Below, in pieces: positions 1 to 8,770 of a stretch of 64,000 nucleotides of DNA. A program made the translations under genes and the position numbers. Numbering within the stretch: the first letter of the stretch is position 1; each line of letters starts with the position of its first letter. The stretch spans positions 124,001 through 188,000 of the forward strand of contig ABVW01000001.1 of the NCBI GenBank assembly GCA_000173115.1, given 5' to 3'. The DNA comes from Flavobacteria bacterium MS024-3C (GTDB taxonomy: Bacteria; Bacteroidota; Bacteroidia; Flavobacteriales; Flavobacteriaceae). The notes beneath the pieces were generated by a model that was not told the origin of the DNA, did not search any database, and worked only from the letters and a program-made list of their open reading frames with translations.

Positions 1-144
1 ATACAAACCGCCTGCTACCATAGAGGCTTGTTGGGAACGGTCAGAGAAAACCACAAAAGATTTTCGTCTATTTAGCAAATGCTCGGCATAAGCCAAACCA
101 GCCAAACCTAAACCAACAATAATAGTGTCTATGTTTTTAGCCAT
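1..144 (-). CDS. FAD-dependent oxidoreductase, N-terminal fragment
   Basis: Only the first 48 codons are in the window; the gene runs off the left edge. The start codon is the complement of CAT at 142-144. The protein opens MAKNIDTIIVGLGLAGLAYAE, and the GLGLAG stretch after a hydrophobic beta strand is the dinucleotide-binding GxGxxG signature of FAD/NAD(P) oxidoreductases (DAO type). It lies 6 nt downstream of the gldN stop on the same strand, so it is probably the last gene of the gld operon; an FAD oxidoreductase in this position is common in Flavobacteriaceae. The substrate cannot be judged from this fragment. Confidence 0.8.
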   Translation of the reverse strand, partial: MAKNIDTIIVGLGLAGLAYAEHLLNRRKSFVVFSDRSQQASMVAGGLY

Positions 145-150
145 ACGGAA

Positions 151-1053
151 TTAATAACTCCACATGTCCTGCTCCTTATCTCTTATAGCCTCTTTAATTC
201 TATTGGATTCAAGCAATTGAAACAAAGCATTTTTAACAATGTAATCTTTAATATCTCTGTCACCAAATTCATTGTCTTCTCTATAAATCATTGAATTAAA
301 TCTTCTGGCATTGAGCAACATGTCAAAAGAGACAGGACTGGAAGGGTTTTTCTGATTAAATACCCTCGCTTTATGAAGTATATCTCTTACAGAAGGATAC
401 CAGACCCAGAACAAAGGCACTTTATTTTCTTCTGGATCAACAGAATCATCATCTATAAAGTTTACATCAGGAGCCACTGGAGCTATTCCAATAAGCCTGT
501 ACTTAAGTTCTCCGAGTCGCTTGTCAAAATACCACATCCCTTTGATTAAATACTGCTCAATATCTGCTGCAGTAATATCTCTTTTATTAATGTATTCAGC
601 TGGTATAACTTCTCCTGCATTCAAGGCTTGAAATCCTAAATCTGTAGTATCTATTTTCTGAAGCGTTGCTTTAAGGTCTTTAAAAGCCCTTTTTTCAGTA
701 AAATAGGAATCTACGTAAACTTCTGACAACTCTCCACTCTTGATGCTCTTAACCAATACATCGTAAAGGGATCTTCTGGACACATCCAATGCAACAGTAT
801 CTACAGGGTAATATAAAGAAAAATTAATGCGTTCATCCAAATCAATCACTTCCCATACGGTTTTAGACCATAATATATCTCTTTGATCTACATAGGCATA
901 CTGCATAGGCTTGTCTGCCAAAACACTTGGAGACAATTCAGCTTTTCTCATCTCTTCAGGTGTTTTTGCATTCAACACACCTTGTTGGGCGTAGATTGAA
1001 ATGCTGAGAGAAAAAAATACTAAAAATATATAATTTAACTTTTTGAACTTCAT
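151..1053 (-). CDS. gldN: Gliding motility / T9SS protein GldN
   Basis: This 300-residue protein has a signal peptide (about residues 1-22, ending IYA before QQG). It is the last of the gldKLMN set. GldN is a periplasmic component of the type IX secretion system that works with GldK in the ring associated with the outer membrane, and is needed for gliding and secretion of adhesins and enzymes. The identification rests on its position directly after gldM (6 nt gap) and its typical size and composition. Mid-protein features include a conserved-looking YLIKGMWYFDKRLGELKYR stretch and a VPLFWVWYPSVR stretch, consistent with the family. No truncation is seen. Confidence 0.95.
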   Translation of the reverse strand: MKFKKLNYIFLVFFSLSISIYAQQGVLNAKTPEEMRKAELSPSVLADKPMQYAYVDQRDILWSKTVWEVIDLDERINFSLYYPVDTVALDVSRRSLYDVLVKSIKSGELSEVYVDSYFTEKRAFKDLKATLQKIDTTDLGFQALNAGEVIPAEYINKRDITAADIEQYLIKGMWYFDKRLGELKYRLIGIAPVAPDVNFIDDDSVDPEENKVPLFWVWYPSVRDILHKARVFNQKNPSSPVSFDMLLNARRFNSMIYREDNEFGDRDIKDYIVKNALFQLLESNRIKEAIRDKEQDMWSY

Positions 1054-1059
1054 TTTGAA

Positions 1060-2628
1060 TTAATTTACAAGCTCTACTATTACAGACGTTACTGTCTTTA
1101 AATTATAAGATCTATTGTTGGTAATGTAAGCTTTTATATCAAATATTTGAATTAAATCTCCTCTGGAAGCTCTTTTAAGTGCAGCTTTAGCGCTGGCATC
1201 AAACTTATTGCCTCGCACAACTACACTTGGCTGTCCAGGAATCTTAAGCTTAAACTCACTCACTGCTATGTCTAGGTCAAAATCAAAATCCTCCAAAACA
1301 GCACCAATAGTGGAGATCTCTAGGTTATTTCTAGGCATTTTTATAGTACCAGATTCTCCCCTAATAGTTCCTTGAGGTTTTGGAATTTCTTTAATTCTAA
1401 AACTAGTCGTTGTTTCTATAGACTTCCCATCAGGTAATTTACCAGTAGCTGTAATAGCTACTTCTCTTCCAGATGTTGGACTTAACAGATATTTACTCCC
1501 AGATAACTTTGACAATCCATTTGCAGAAGCTTTGACATTATTATCTGCCACTCCAGGAATTGAAATAGTCATTGGATTAGGCAAGCCTCTGTAAACAACA
1601 TTCATTTTATCTGCAGAAATTACTGCCGCATTCGGTTTCGTGATAGTAGCAAAAATAGATTGCACTGGAACTTTAGTTTCCTGACCATCTTGAAGAAAAA
1701 TTAAATTTCCTTTAATCTCGTGATCTCCTGGAGTTCCTGCGCTGATAGTTAGTCTAACTTTACCGTCTTCAATAACAAAATCCTTACCCTCCATCATAGG
1801 TCTTCCGTCTAACGATAGCTCAACCCGATTAGGCCTTGTAGTGGCATCTTTTCTTCCCAGTACAATGCTTCCCGAAAAAGCTTCCCCCTGATAAAAAGCA
1901 GATTTCTCTTGCTCTAATAAGGTGGTGTAATTGGTCATTGACAATTCTGAAGTGAGTTGTCCTTCTAGCATACCCTTAAAAGCTTCCTGCTCTGTTACCT
2001 TTATATCTGATTGTAATTGAGCAAAACTCGCTAAAGAGCTTACCATTGGGTATCCCTCATAATGGTAATTCAACCAAGGAATATTTTTTCCTTCTCTATT
2101 TTGAACCATCCCCTCAGAATCCCCTGTCGAAAACCTTCTTTTTAAGGCATTAAGCACATTGATTAAATTAGATGGAATTGCTCCATTTAAAGTAGCTTTA
2201 AAAGCATTCAATTGTGCTATAAATTCTTTCCCTTCTTTGGAGTAGTTGTCACCATTAAAGAACAATTGGTCTAGATAGTCCGTTCTATCCATCCTTTCAT
2301 AATCTTGCTTGTCTTCGTATTTTGCCGTCATAGATGTCTTTAAACCCTCCAAATAGTCAAAATAGACTTGTGATGCTATTTTAATTTGGTTTGCCTGTTC
2401 TAATAAAGGACCAAATTTATCCGGGTTTTCAGCTGCCTTAATTTGCAAACCATCAAAAAACTGTTGGTTCACCAAAGTCATTTCTGCATTGGAAAATTCG
2501 AATTTTTCTTTCATCATTCCAAAAGCAGTCAACACCTCTTTACTCATATTTAAAGCCAACATTGCAATAAACACTAAGTACATAAGATTAATCATTTTCT
2601 GCCTTGGAGACAATTTACCTGACGCCAT
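1060..2628 (-). CDS. gldM: Gliding motility / T9SS motor protein GldM
   Basis: This 522-residue protein has the expected GldM length. A short cytoplasmic N-terminus (SGKLSPRQKMINLMY) is followed by a single membrane helix (about residues 13-32) and a long periplasmic region. In known GldM structures that region is one helical domain followed by Ig-like domains. GldM partners with GldL to form the proton-driven motor that powers gliding adhesin movement and type IX secretion, and contacts the GldKN ring with its periplasmic tip. The gene starts 6 nt after the gldL stop and ends 6 nt before gldN, so the three are co-transcribed. Nothing is unusual in the sequence. Confidence 0.97.
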   Translation of the reverse strand: MASGKLSPRQKMINLMYLVFIAMLALNMSKEVLTAFGMMKEKFEFSNAEMTLVNQQFFDGLQIKAAENPDKFGPLLEQANQIKIASQVYFDYLEGLKTSMTAKYEDKQDYERMDRTDYLDQLFFNGDNYSKEGKEFIAQLNAFKATLNGAIPSNLINVLNALKRRFSTGDSEGMVQNREGKNIPWLNYHYEGYPMVSSLASFAQLQSDIKVTEQEAFKGMLEGQLTSELSMTNYTTLLEQEKSAFYQGEAFSGSIVLGRKDATTRPNRVELSLDGRPMMEGKDFVIEDGKVRLTISAGTPGDHEIKGNLIFLQDGQETKVPVQSIFATITKPNAAVISADKMNVVYRGLPNPMTISIPGVADNNVKASANGLSKLSGSKYLLSPTSGREVAITATGKLPDGKSIETTTSFRIKEIPKPQGTIRGESGTIKMPRNNLEISTIGAVLEDFDFDLDIAVSEFKLKIPGQPSVVVRGNKFDASAKAALKRASRGDLIQIFDIKAYITNNRSYNLKTVTSVIVELVN

Positions 2629-2634
2629 ATCTTA

Positions 2635-3273
2635 TTACTTTCTATTCATGGCATGTAACATACCGTTATACACCCCGTTGAGTGCTTCTAAATTAGCCGT
2701 CATGGCTTCCATTTGAGCCTTTAATGCAGCAGCATTTTGCGCAATAGTGTCTTGGACCGCTGCATGGGTATCTGCACTCTCTAATTGTGACTTGTATAAA
2801 TTATTTAAAGCCTGCATTTGTGAAGCAGCTTCTTGTAATTCCTGAGCGTAATTTTCTGTAGATTCTATAGCGGCAGAAGTAGGCGCTATATTTCTTGCAG
2901 CTCCTTCAAAGTTTTTAATACCACTTCCCAGGCGCTCCATTAAAGCAGCGTCTAATTTCGCATCTTGAAGTAATTGGTCTAGTTTTTTAGACAGCATACC
3001 ATCTGTATCTGCAGGATGGGCTAAGCCGCTCTTTTGCCCACCTACTAATTCAGGATAAGCGAGGGTCCAATCATACTCATCTTCTGGTGTTTCAAAAGCA
3101 GAAAAGACAAAAATTCCTGCTTCAGTAATAAGTCCGACAGCCAATAGCACTGTACCATTCAAAGGACCAAGTTCCCAGTGAGTTAATTTAAATAATGCTC
3201 CTAGAATTACTACCGCAGCTCCAAGGCCGTATACTAGGTTTTCTGCTTTCTTTTGTTTGAGTGACTTTGCCAT
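2635..3273 (-). CDS. gldL: Gliding motility / T9SS motor protein GldL
   Basis: The protein has 212 residues. Two membrane helices near the N-terminus (about 14-31 and 38-58) are followed by a long cytoplasmic, Ala/Gln-rich helical tail. GldL forms the membrane ion-conducting part of the GldLM motor. Polar residues in the helices are visible: K29 and H32 at the end of the first helix and E51 in the second (LITEAG). From memory these match the F. johnsoniae functional residues K27, H30 and E49 with a two-residue offset, so the motor appears intact. A 134-nt gap separates it from gldK upstream; gldM follows after 6 nt. Confidence 0.96.
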   Translation of the reverse strand: MAKSLKQKKAENLVYGLGAAVVILGALFKLTHWELGPLNGTVLLAVGLITEAGIFVFSAFETPEDEYDWTLAYPELVGGQKSGLAHPADTDGMLSKKLDQLLQDAKLDAALMERLGSGIKNFEGAARNIAPTSAAIESTENYAQELQEAASQMQALNNLYKSQLESADTHAAVQDTIAQNAAALKAQMEAMTANLEALNGVYNGMLHAMNRK

Positions 3274-3407
3274 GCTTCTTATTGCTTATGTTATCTAAAA
3301 GTTAAAGGTCTAAATAAAATTATTATAGAACAATTTTTAAATTCTTAATTTTTACATTCATGATTTTCTTAATACCTTTCTTTTAAAACTGTATCTATGA
3401 CACATTA

Positions 3408-4769
3408 CTATCTTCTATCTTTTTCTCCAGTTTCGCCAAGATAATCTTGGACTGTTCGAAAGCCTATATAACTCCGAGCACTGTCTTGATATTCAAAATC
3501 TCTAGTACTCACTTGTAAAAAGTAAGCCACGTCTTTCCATGAACCACCTCTAATCACTTTTTTAGGATTATTCCTATCTCCAGCAAAAGGGTTCATGGTA
3601 GAAATGTAATCGTATGATCCTGGATCGTAAGAAGAAGCAGTCCATTCTGATACATTTCCAGCCATATTATACAGGTTATAATCATTGGCTGTATAAGATT
3701 TTGCTTCCACGGTGTAAAGGGCAGTATCCAAAGCGTAATTTCCTCTTTGAGGCTTAAAATTAGCCATAAAACAACCATTGTCTCCAACCAGGTAAGGGCC
3801 TCCCCAAGGATAAGTCCCACCTTCTATACCGCCTCTTGCAGCATACTCCCATTCAGATTCTGTGGGGAGTCTAAATGGGCTCACAGTTTGTTCTCCTCGA
3901 GCAGTTTGATCGTCATTTTTAACTTTGGTCCTCCAATAACAAAAAGCCACTGCTTGATGCCAGGTAACCCCAACTACAGGATAATCTGAATATGCATCAT
4001 GCCAAAAGTAATCATTGTGCATTGGTTCATTGTAGGCATAAGAAAAATCCTTGATCCAAACTGTTGTGTCTGGATAAACCTTTGCCACTTCTCTTCTAAT
4101 ATATTTTTTCCTATCTTCTGATTTTTCTTTTATTGCAGCGTCTGTATCCAACCAATTATAAGCAAATTTTAACTTCTTCACATCAAAACTTCTTCTTCCA
4201 TTGTAATTTTCTTCCTTAGAAAGAAACAATTTATCCATAACCTCTGCGTAATTCTCATCAGGATAGTCCGCAGTGTTCCAAATAATGTCCTCTTCCCTGT
4301 TTAAAGTATAAGCAGCATATGGGTTACTGTCATCAACAGGTGTATTATAAAATTTATATTTTTGATAAGGGGTCATATCTGTGGTATCTGCCTGCATAAA
4401 AGCATATAGTCCAATTCCCTCATCCTCTGGAGTCAAACCCAAATCATCTGCAAGTATTGCCAACTCAACACGCACAATCGAATCTTTTACCCAATTTACG
4501 TATTGTCTGTATTCCCCATTGGTAATCTCGGTATTGTCTATATAAAAAGACTTCACCGTAACTGTTTTGGTTGGGGCGTTTAAATTTGAAGCAATGTCCT
4601 CTATGGATTTACCTGTCACATAAGAACCGCTTGGAATGAGTTCCATTCCATAAGGTTTTCCTGCAAACCATTTTTGGCCTGGATCGCCTATCAGCTCTCC
4701 ATTAGTATTATTCGACTTGCAGCTTAAAATTAAAAATGCAAATATAGCTACAATATGTAATTGCCTCAT
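3408..4769 (-). CDS. gldK: Gliding motility / T9SS lipoprotein GldK
   Basis: This 453-residue lipoprotein has signal sequence MRQLHIVAIFAFLILSC, with the lipidated Cys at 17. The mature part has a formylglycine-generating-enzyme-like (FGE/SUMF1) fold, recognisable from PSGSYVTGKS, TNGEYRQYV, GVTWHQAVAFCYWR, RLPTESEWEYAARGG and the C-terminal NVSEWT...RGGSW...GFRTVQ. In GldK this fold is structural: it forms the outer-membrane-associated ring with GldN. First gene of the gld block, with a Bacteroidota-type promoter about 25 nt upstream. Its stop is followed by 134 nt before gldL, so gldLMN may have an extra promoter, although I found no convincing one there. Confidence 0.96.
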   Translation of the reverse strand: MRQLHIVAIFAFLILSCKSNNTNGELIGDPGQKWFAGKPYGMELIPSGSYVTGKSIEDIASNLNAPTKTVTVKSFYIDNTEITNGEYRQYVNWVKDSIVRVELAILADDLGLTPEDEGIGLYAFMQADTTDMTPYQKYKFYNTPVDDSNPYAAYTLNREEDIIWNTADYPDENYAEVMDKLFLSKEENYNGRRSFDVKKLKFAYNWLDTDAAIKEKSEDRKKYIRREVAKVYPDTTVWIKDFSYAYNEPMHNDYFWHDAYSDYPVVGVTWHQAVAFCYWRTKVKNDDQTARGEQTVSPFRLPTESEWEYAARGGIEGGTYPWGGPYLVGDNGCFMANFKPQRGNYALDTALYTVEAKSYTANDYNLYNMAGNVSEWTASSYDPGSYDYISTMNPFAGDRNNPKKVIRGGSWKDVAYFLQVSTRDFEYQDSARSYIGFRTVQDYLGETGEKDRR

Positions 4770-4793
4770 TCTGATGGGTGATTTACGATCTTA

Positions 4794-4824
4794 CAAACTT
4801 ATTAATAAAACTCATTAAATACAA
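4794..4824 (-). promoter_or_regulatory. Predicted gldK promoter (-33/-7)
   Basis: Read on the minus strand, TTG (complement of 4822-4824) is followed by a 20-nt spacer and TAAGTTTG (complement of 4794-4801), matching the Bacteroidota sigma-ABfr consensus TTG-N17-23-TAnnTTTG. The -7 box ends about 25 nt before the gldK ATG. A second perfect -7-like box, TATTTTTG, sits at 4832-4839. It overlaps a 13-nt palindrome (TAGCAT-A-ATGCTA, 4838-4850), but I see no -33 partner for it. Confidence 0.55.
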
Positions 4825-4851
4825 TTAACTACAAAAATAGCATAATGCTAC

Positions 4852-6009
4852 TTAAATAAAACCTTTTTTTTGCGCTTTAAACCACCTTTCTGGAATATTG
4901 TGATTACAAGCCGCTAAATAATCTTGTTCTGTGCAGGGTAATAACGCCGTAGCTGCGGCTTTATTATCCTCAGTCTCTAAAAAAGATACCCCAACCCACC
5001 AACGCTGTGTAAACTGGCTTTTATAAAAAACCAAGTCCCTGTCTTCAAAAGGGAGGGTGTATTTAATAAAGTTATCTGGTGATTCCAAAGGAGATTCAGG
5101 ATGTCTAAATCCATACCCCTCCATAAAGTACCATATCATTTGAGCAACCATCTGGGTGCTCTGAGGATGATTGTCACTTTCAAAAATTCCAAAAACAGTC
5201 ACAGTATCACTCAAACCAGCATACCTAGAAAGCGTGCAAATTTCTCTGCCATCAAAACCATTGGGAGAGAAATCACTGCCTCCGCCCATTTCAGAGGCCC
5301 TAACAGCCCTTGCGTCTACACCTACAATGTGCGCCCCTCTCAAAACAGGTTCCGCCACGCTTAAATCTTTGGTTAGACTTCCCAATCTGTAAGCATCAAA
5401 AAAAAGTCTATCCATCAAATCCATGGCCTCCTGAGCGTTAAAATAGCTCTGGTAACCAAGGTTTGAAAAATTAAATAAATTATTGGGCTTTTCGGTGATA
5501 ATCTTACTCATATAAGAGTGAGATGAAATCAATTCATCTTGGCTGCCAAAGTCAAAACGACTGTCTACGGAAACCATATTGACCATTTTCCCACTCAGAT
5601 CAAAAGACCTGTAAATAGGGTAGGTAATATCTTGAGTAGCCCCAACAATAATGGGTACTATGCCCTTAGTAACCAATTCAGAAACTACCTGATTCAACAC
5701 ATAGTAGGTATCTGAAACCTCAGCACCTTCTGGCACATCTCCAAGATCCACCACAGCACTATTCCAATTGCCAAACATGAGCTTGTACCATTGAATTCTA
5801 ATGGCGTCAATAGCTAATCTATACGGCTTTTTTTCAAAGGCATTTCTGGATTCATGTACCCCTAAAAAAACCAATTGAACGCCATCTAAAGGAGGAATCC
5901 CTGATTTTTGCGTATGTACTTTTATTTTATTTCCAATAGCCTGCTCCGGTAAAAGTGCACTATGTGCCAAAACTTTATCTGAGACGGGGAGTAAAAATTC
6001 TAAGGCCAT
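4852..6009 (-). CDS. Arginase/formiminoglutamase-fold protein with altered metal-site motifs
   Basis: The protein has 385 residues. The order of motifs is that of the ureohydrolase (arginase/agmatinase/formimidoylglutamase) family, but key ligands are changed. The usual GG(D/G)H site reads GATQD (124-128), the usual DAHxD site reads DSRFD (149-153), and the usual SxDxDxxDP site reads VDARAVRASE (231-240). The two metal-binding histidines are thus not visible and the last Asp pair is incomplete. The fold call is therefore good but catalysis by the classical dimanganese mechanism is doubtful. It ends 82 nt upstream of gldK and follows topA by 28 nt on the same strand, an arrangement I associate with flavobacteria. 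Function unknown; annotation as formimidoylglutamase would be unsafe. Confidence 0.75.
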   Translation of the reverse strand: MALEFLLPVSDKVLAHSALLPEQAIGNKIKVHTQKSGIPPLDGVQLVFLGVHESRNAFEKKPYRLAIDAIRIQWYKLMFGNWNSAVVDLGDVPEGAEVSDTYYVLNQVVSELVTKGIVPIIVGATQDITYPIYRSFDLSGKMVNMVSVDSRFDFGSQDELISSHSYMSKIITEKPNNLFNFSNLGYQSYFNAQEAMDLMDRLFFDAYRLGSLTKDLSVAEPVLRGAHIVGVDARAVRASEMGGGSDFSPNGFDGREICTLSRYAGLSDTVTVFGIFESDNHPQSTQMVAQMIWYFMEGYGFRHPESPLESPDNFIKYTLPFEDRDLVFYKSQFTQRWWVGVSFLETEDNKAAATALLPCTEQDYLAACNHNIPERWFKAQKKGFI

Positions 6010-6037
6010 GTCAAAAGATGATAAGGGAAATTAAATA

Positions 6038-8587
6038 CTATTTTTTAGCCGTTGCTTTTGGCTTGGCTTTAACAGCCGATGCCTTTTTAGTGGTCGTTTT
6101 CTTAGCAGCCGTTTTTTTCTTAGGGGCCGCTTTCTTCTTAGGGGCCTTTTGTTCTATGATGGCCTCTGCTTGTTCCAAGGTCATGGCTTCCACCGCCACT
6201 TCCTTTGCCAGTTCAATTTTTACTTTACCCTTCAAAATATTATGGCGTCCCCACCTGGCTTTTTCAATTCTAACCCCAGCTTCCGGCCAGTCATGTATTA
6301 CTTTTTCAATTTCTTTTTGCTTTTTTAACTCAATGAGTTCTGCAATGTCTGCAGTAGATAAAGCATCAAAATCATATTTTTTATTCACGTTTATAAATAG
6401 CCCATTCCATTTTATAAAAGGACCAAAACGACCTGTCCCTTTAGTCACTTCATGGTTATCATAGTGTGCGATTGGGGCGTCTGCTTTTTGCTTCTCAACA
6501 ATAAGTTCTACGGCCCTATCAAAACTAACATCCATAGCGCTTTCTGCCCTATCCATAGAAACAAACGCTTCTCCAAACTTAATGTATGGACCAAATCTGC
6601 CCACATTGGCTAGAACTTCTTTACCCTCATAGGTGCCTAATTCACGGGGCAATTTGAATAAATCCAATGCCTCTTGAAAAGTGATTGTACCCAGTGATTG
6701 TTCTGGCAAAAGACTGGCAAACACGGGTTTCTCCTCGTCGTCTGCATGGCCTATTTGTGCCATAGCACCAAATTTACCCAAACGAACAATAAGGGGTCTT
6801 CCGGACTTGGGGTCGTCTCCCAAAAGTCTTTCTCCAGAAGCCCTTTCCGCATTTTCCTCTACATTGAGTACTTTGGGATGAAAGTCTTGATAGAAATTTT
6901 TCATCACTTTTTTCCAATCCTCTGTGCCTTGAGCTATCTCATCAAAATCTTCTTCTACTTTAGCCGTGAAATGATAATCCATAATAGAAGCAAAGTGATC
7001 CACTAAAAAATCATTGACAATCATGCCAATGTCTGTTGGGACCATTTTGCCCTTGTCAGAGCCTACATTTTCAGAAAGTGTACTGGCTTTTAAGACGTCT
7101 TTAGAGAGCACCAACTGTTGGTATGCCCTTGCGGTTCCTTCTATAGTACCTTTTTCAACATACCCCCTATTTTGAATGGTAGATATGGTTGGCGCATAGG
7201 TAGATGGTCTTCCAATACCTAATTCCTCAAGTTTCTTTACTAAAGAAGCTTCTGAATACCTGTAAGGAGGTCTTGAAAAACGTTCGGTAGCTGTAATGTT
7301 TTGATAATCCAAGCTTTCAGATAGACTCATTGCAGGTAACATACCTTCTTGTTCCTCCTGATCTTCGTCATCTACTCCTTCCAGATAAACCTTTAAAAAA
7401 CCTTCAAAAGTAATGACCTCTCCACTGGCTGTGAATTGTTCGTCATGGGTGTTGGCCGCAATTTTAACATTGGTTCTTTCTAATTGAGCATCTGACATTT
7501 GAGAAGCCAAGGTACGTTTCCAAATAAGGTCATATAATTTGGCTTGGTCCCTGTCACTCACTGGATTTTGAACCATCATATTTGTCGGTCTAATGGCCTC
7601 GTGAGCCTCTTGAGCTCCTTTGGTCTTACCCCTAAAATCTCTCGGATGAGAGAAAGATTTTCCATAATTTTCTATAATCGCAGCAGCAGCAGCTTCTTTT
7701 GCCTCTTTGGAAAGATTAACGCTGTCTGTTCTCATATAAGTAATGTGTCCAGCCTCGTAAAGTCTCTGGGCTACTTGCATGGTTTTAGATACAGAAAAAT
7801 AAATTTTTCTAGAAGCCTCTTGTTGTAATGTAGAGGTGGTAAATGGTGCAGCAGGTGTTTTTTTCGCAGGCTTCTTTTCCAATTGCGCCACTGAAAAATG
7901 AGCCCCAATATTTTGATTTAAAAAGGCAGATGCAGCCCCTTGGTCAGCAAAGGTCTTGTATATTTTTGCAGAAAACAATACCCCAGCCTGGGTCTTGAAT
8001 TGGGCCGTAATTTTAAAGGAAGCTTCAGGATTAAATGAGTCAATCTCTCTTTCTCTCTCTACAATAAGTCTTACAGCAACGGATTGAACCCTTCCTGCAG
8101 AAAGTCCTGGCTTAATTTTTTTCCACAACACAGGAGACAATTCATAACCTACCAAACGATCTAAAACACGCCTGGCCTGCTGTGCATTGACAAGATTGTA
8201 ATCTATCTCTCTAGGGTTTTGAATCGCATGCTGCACCGCAGATTTTGTAATAGAGTTAAATACAATCCTCTTGGTTTTGGCTTTATCTAATTTCAAAGTT
8301 TCTGACAAATGCCAAGAAATAGCCTCTCCTTCTCGGTCCTCATCACTAGCCAACCAAATGATCTCTGCTTTATTGGCCAATACTTGTAATTGTTTTACCA
8401 ATGCTTTTTTATCGGAGGAAACTATATATTTTGCTTCAAAATCATCATCCACTGCTACCCCCAATTCCTTGGACGGAAGATCTGCAATATGCCCATAACT
8501 AGAGGCTACTTTAAAATCTGGTCCTAAAAATTTTTCTATGGTTTTGGCTTTTGCCGGGGACTCTACAATTACTAAATTCTTTGCCAT
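6038..8587 (-). CDS. topA: DNA topoisomerase I (type IA)
   Basis: The 849-residue enzyme relaxes negatively supercoiled DNA through a 5'-phosphotyrosine intermediate. The N-terminal TOPRIM domain (LVIVESPAKAKTIEKFLG, DEDREGEAISWHL) is complete. The catalytic Tyr lies in HITYMRTDSVN at about residue 285, and SAGRVQSVAVRLIV is the type IA hinge motif. The C-terminus carries zinc-free topoisomerase repeats with GRFGPYIKFG and GRFGPFIKWNG, then ends in a Lys/Ala/Thr-rich tail from about residue 815, probably a DNA-binding extension. The same nucleotides give a long antisense open frame that I regard as an artefact. Monocistronic or transcribed with the arginase-like gene 28 nt downstream. Confidence 0.97.
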   Translation of the reverse strand: MAKNLVIVESPAKAKTIEKFLGPDFKVASSYGHIADLPSKELGVAVDDDFEAKYIVSSDKKALVKQLQVLANKAEIIWLASDEDREGEAISWHLSETLKLDKAKTKRIVFNSITKSAVQHAIQNPREIDYNLVNAQQARRVLDRLVGYELSPVLWKKIKPGLSAGRVQSVAVRLIVEREREIDSFNPEASFKITAQFKTQAGVLFSAKIYKTFADQGAASAFLNQNIGAHFSVAQLEKKPAKKTPAAPFTTSTLQQEASRKIYFSVSKTMQVAQRLYEAGHITYMRTDSVNLSKEAKEAAAAAIIENYGKSFSHPRDFRGKTKGAQEAHEAIRPTNMMVQNPVSDRDQAKLYDLIWKRTLASQMSDAQLERTNVKIAANTHDEQFTASGEVITFEGFLKVYLEGVDDEDQEEQEGMLPAMSLSESLDYQNITATERFSRPPYRYSEASLVKKLEELGIGRPSTYAPTISTIQNRGYVEKGTIEGTARAYQQLVLSKDVLKASTLSENVGSDKGKMVPTDIGMIVNDFLVDHFASIMDYHFTAKVEEDFDEIAQGTEDWKKVMKNFYQDFHPKVLNVEENAERASGERLLGDDPKSGRPLIVRLGKFGAMAQIGHADDEEKPVFASLLPEQSLGTITFQEALDLFKLPRELGTYEGKEVLANVGRFGPYIKFGEAFVSMDRAESAMDVSFDRAVELIVEKQKADAPIAHYDNHEVTKGTGRFGPFIKWNGLFINVNKKYDFDALSTADIAELIELKKQKEIEKVIHDWPEAGVRIEKARWGRHNILKGKVKIELAKEVAVEAMTLEQAEAIIEQKAPKKKAAPKKKTAAKKTTTKKASAVKAKPKATAKK

Positions 8588-8605
8588 TGATCGTATTTAT
8601 GGAAA

Positions 8606-8740
8606 CAAAAGTAGGTCAATTTTTTTATTTTAACCGGTCTCAGTCATATCTGTTTTGAATAGCACCTTTAAATAAAGCCCTACTAAGGACCAAAAAATCC
8701 ATGACAAAATGTCACTAATTTGAATTTAGTACTATCTTTG
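8606..8740. promoter_or_regulatory. Divergent topA / miaB promoter region (-7 boxes only)
   Basis: The 183-nt gap between the divergent topA and miaB starts contains TACTTTTG on the minus strand (8606-8613) facing topA, and TATCTTTG on the plus strand (8733-8740) facing miaB. Both match the Bacteroidota -7 consensus TAnnTTTG. I could not find a convincing TTG -33 box at 17-23 nt for either, so both are tentative. Confidence 0.4.
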
Positions 8741-8770
8741 TAAACCATTTTAAATACCGCTTACTCCCCT

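Noticed and set aside
3274-3407. Separate promoter for gldLMN in the gldK-gldL gap
   Set aside because: AT-rich, but no TAnnTTTG box with a TTG partner was found.
5955-6464. 169-residue plus-strand open frame opposite the topA 3' end
   Set aside because: It exists only because the Lys/Ala-rich topA tail is open in antisense; it overlaps two solid genes and has no recognisable motif.
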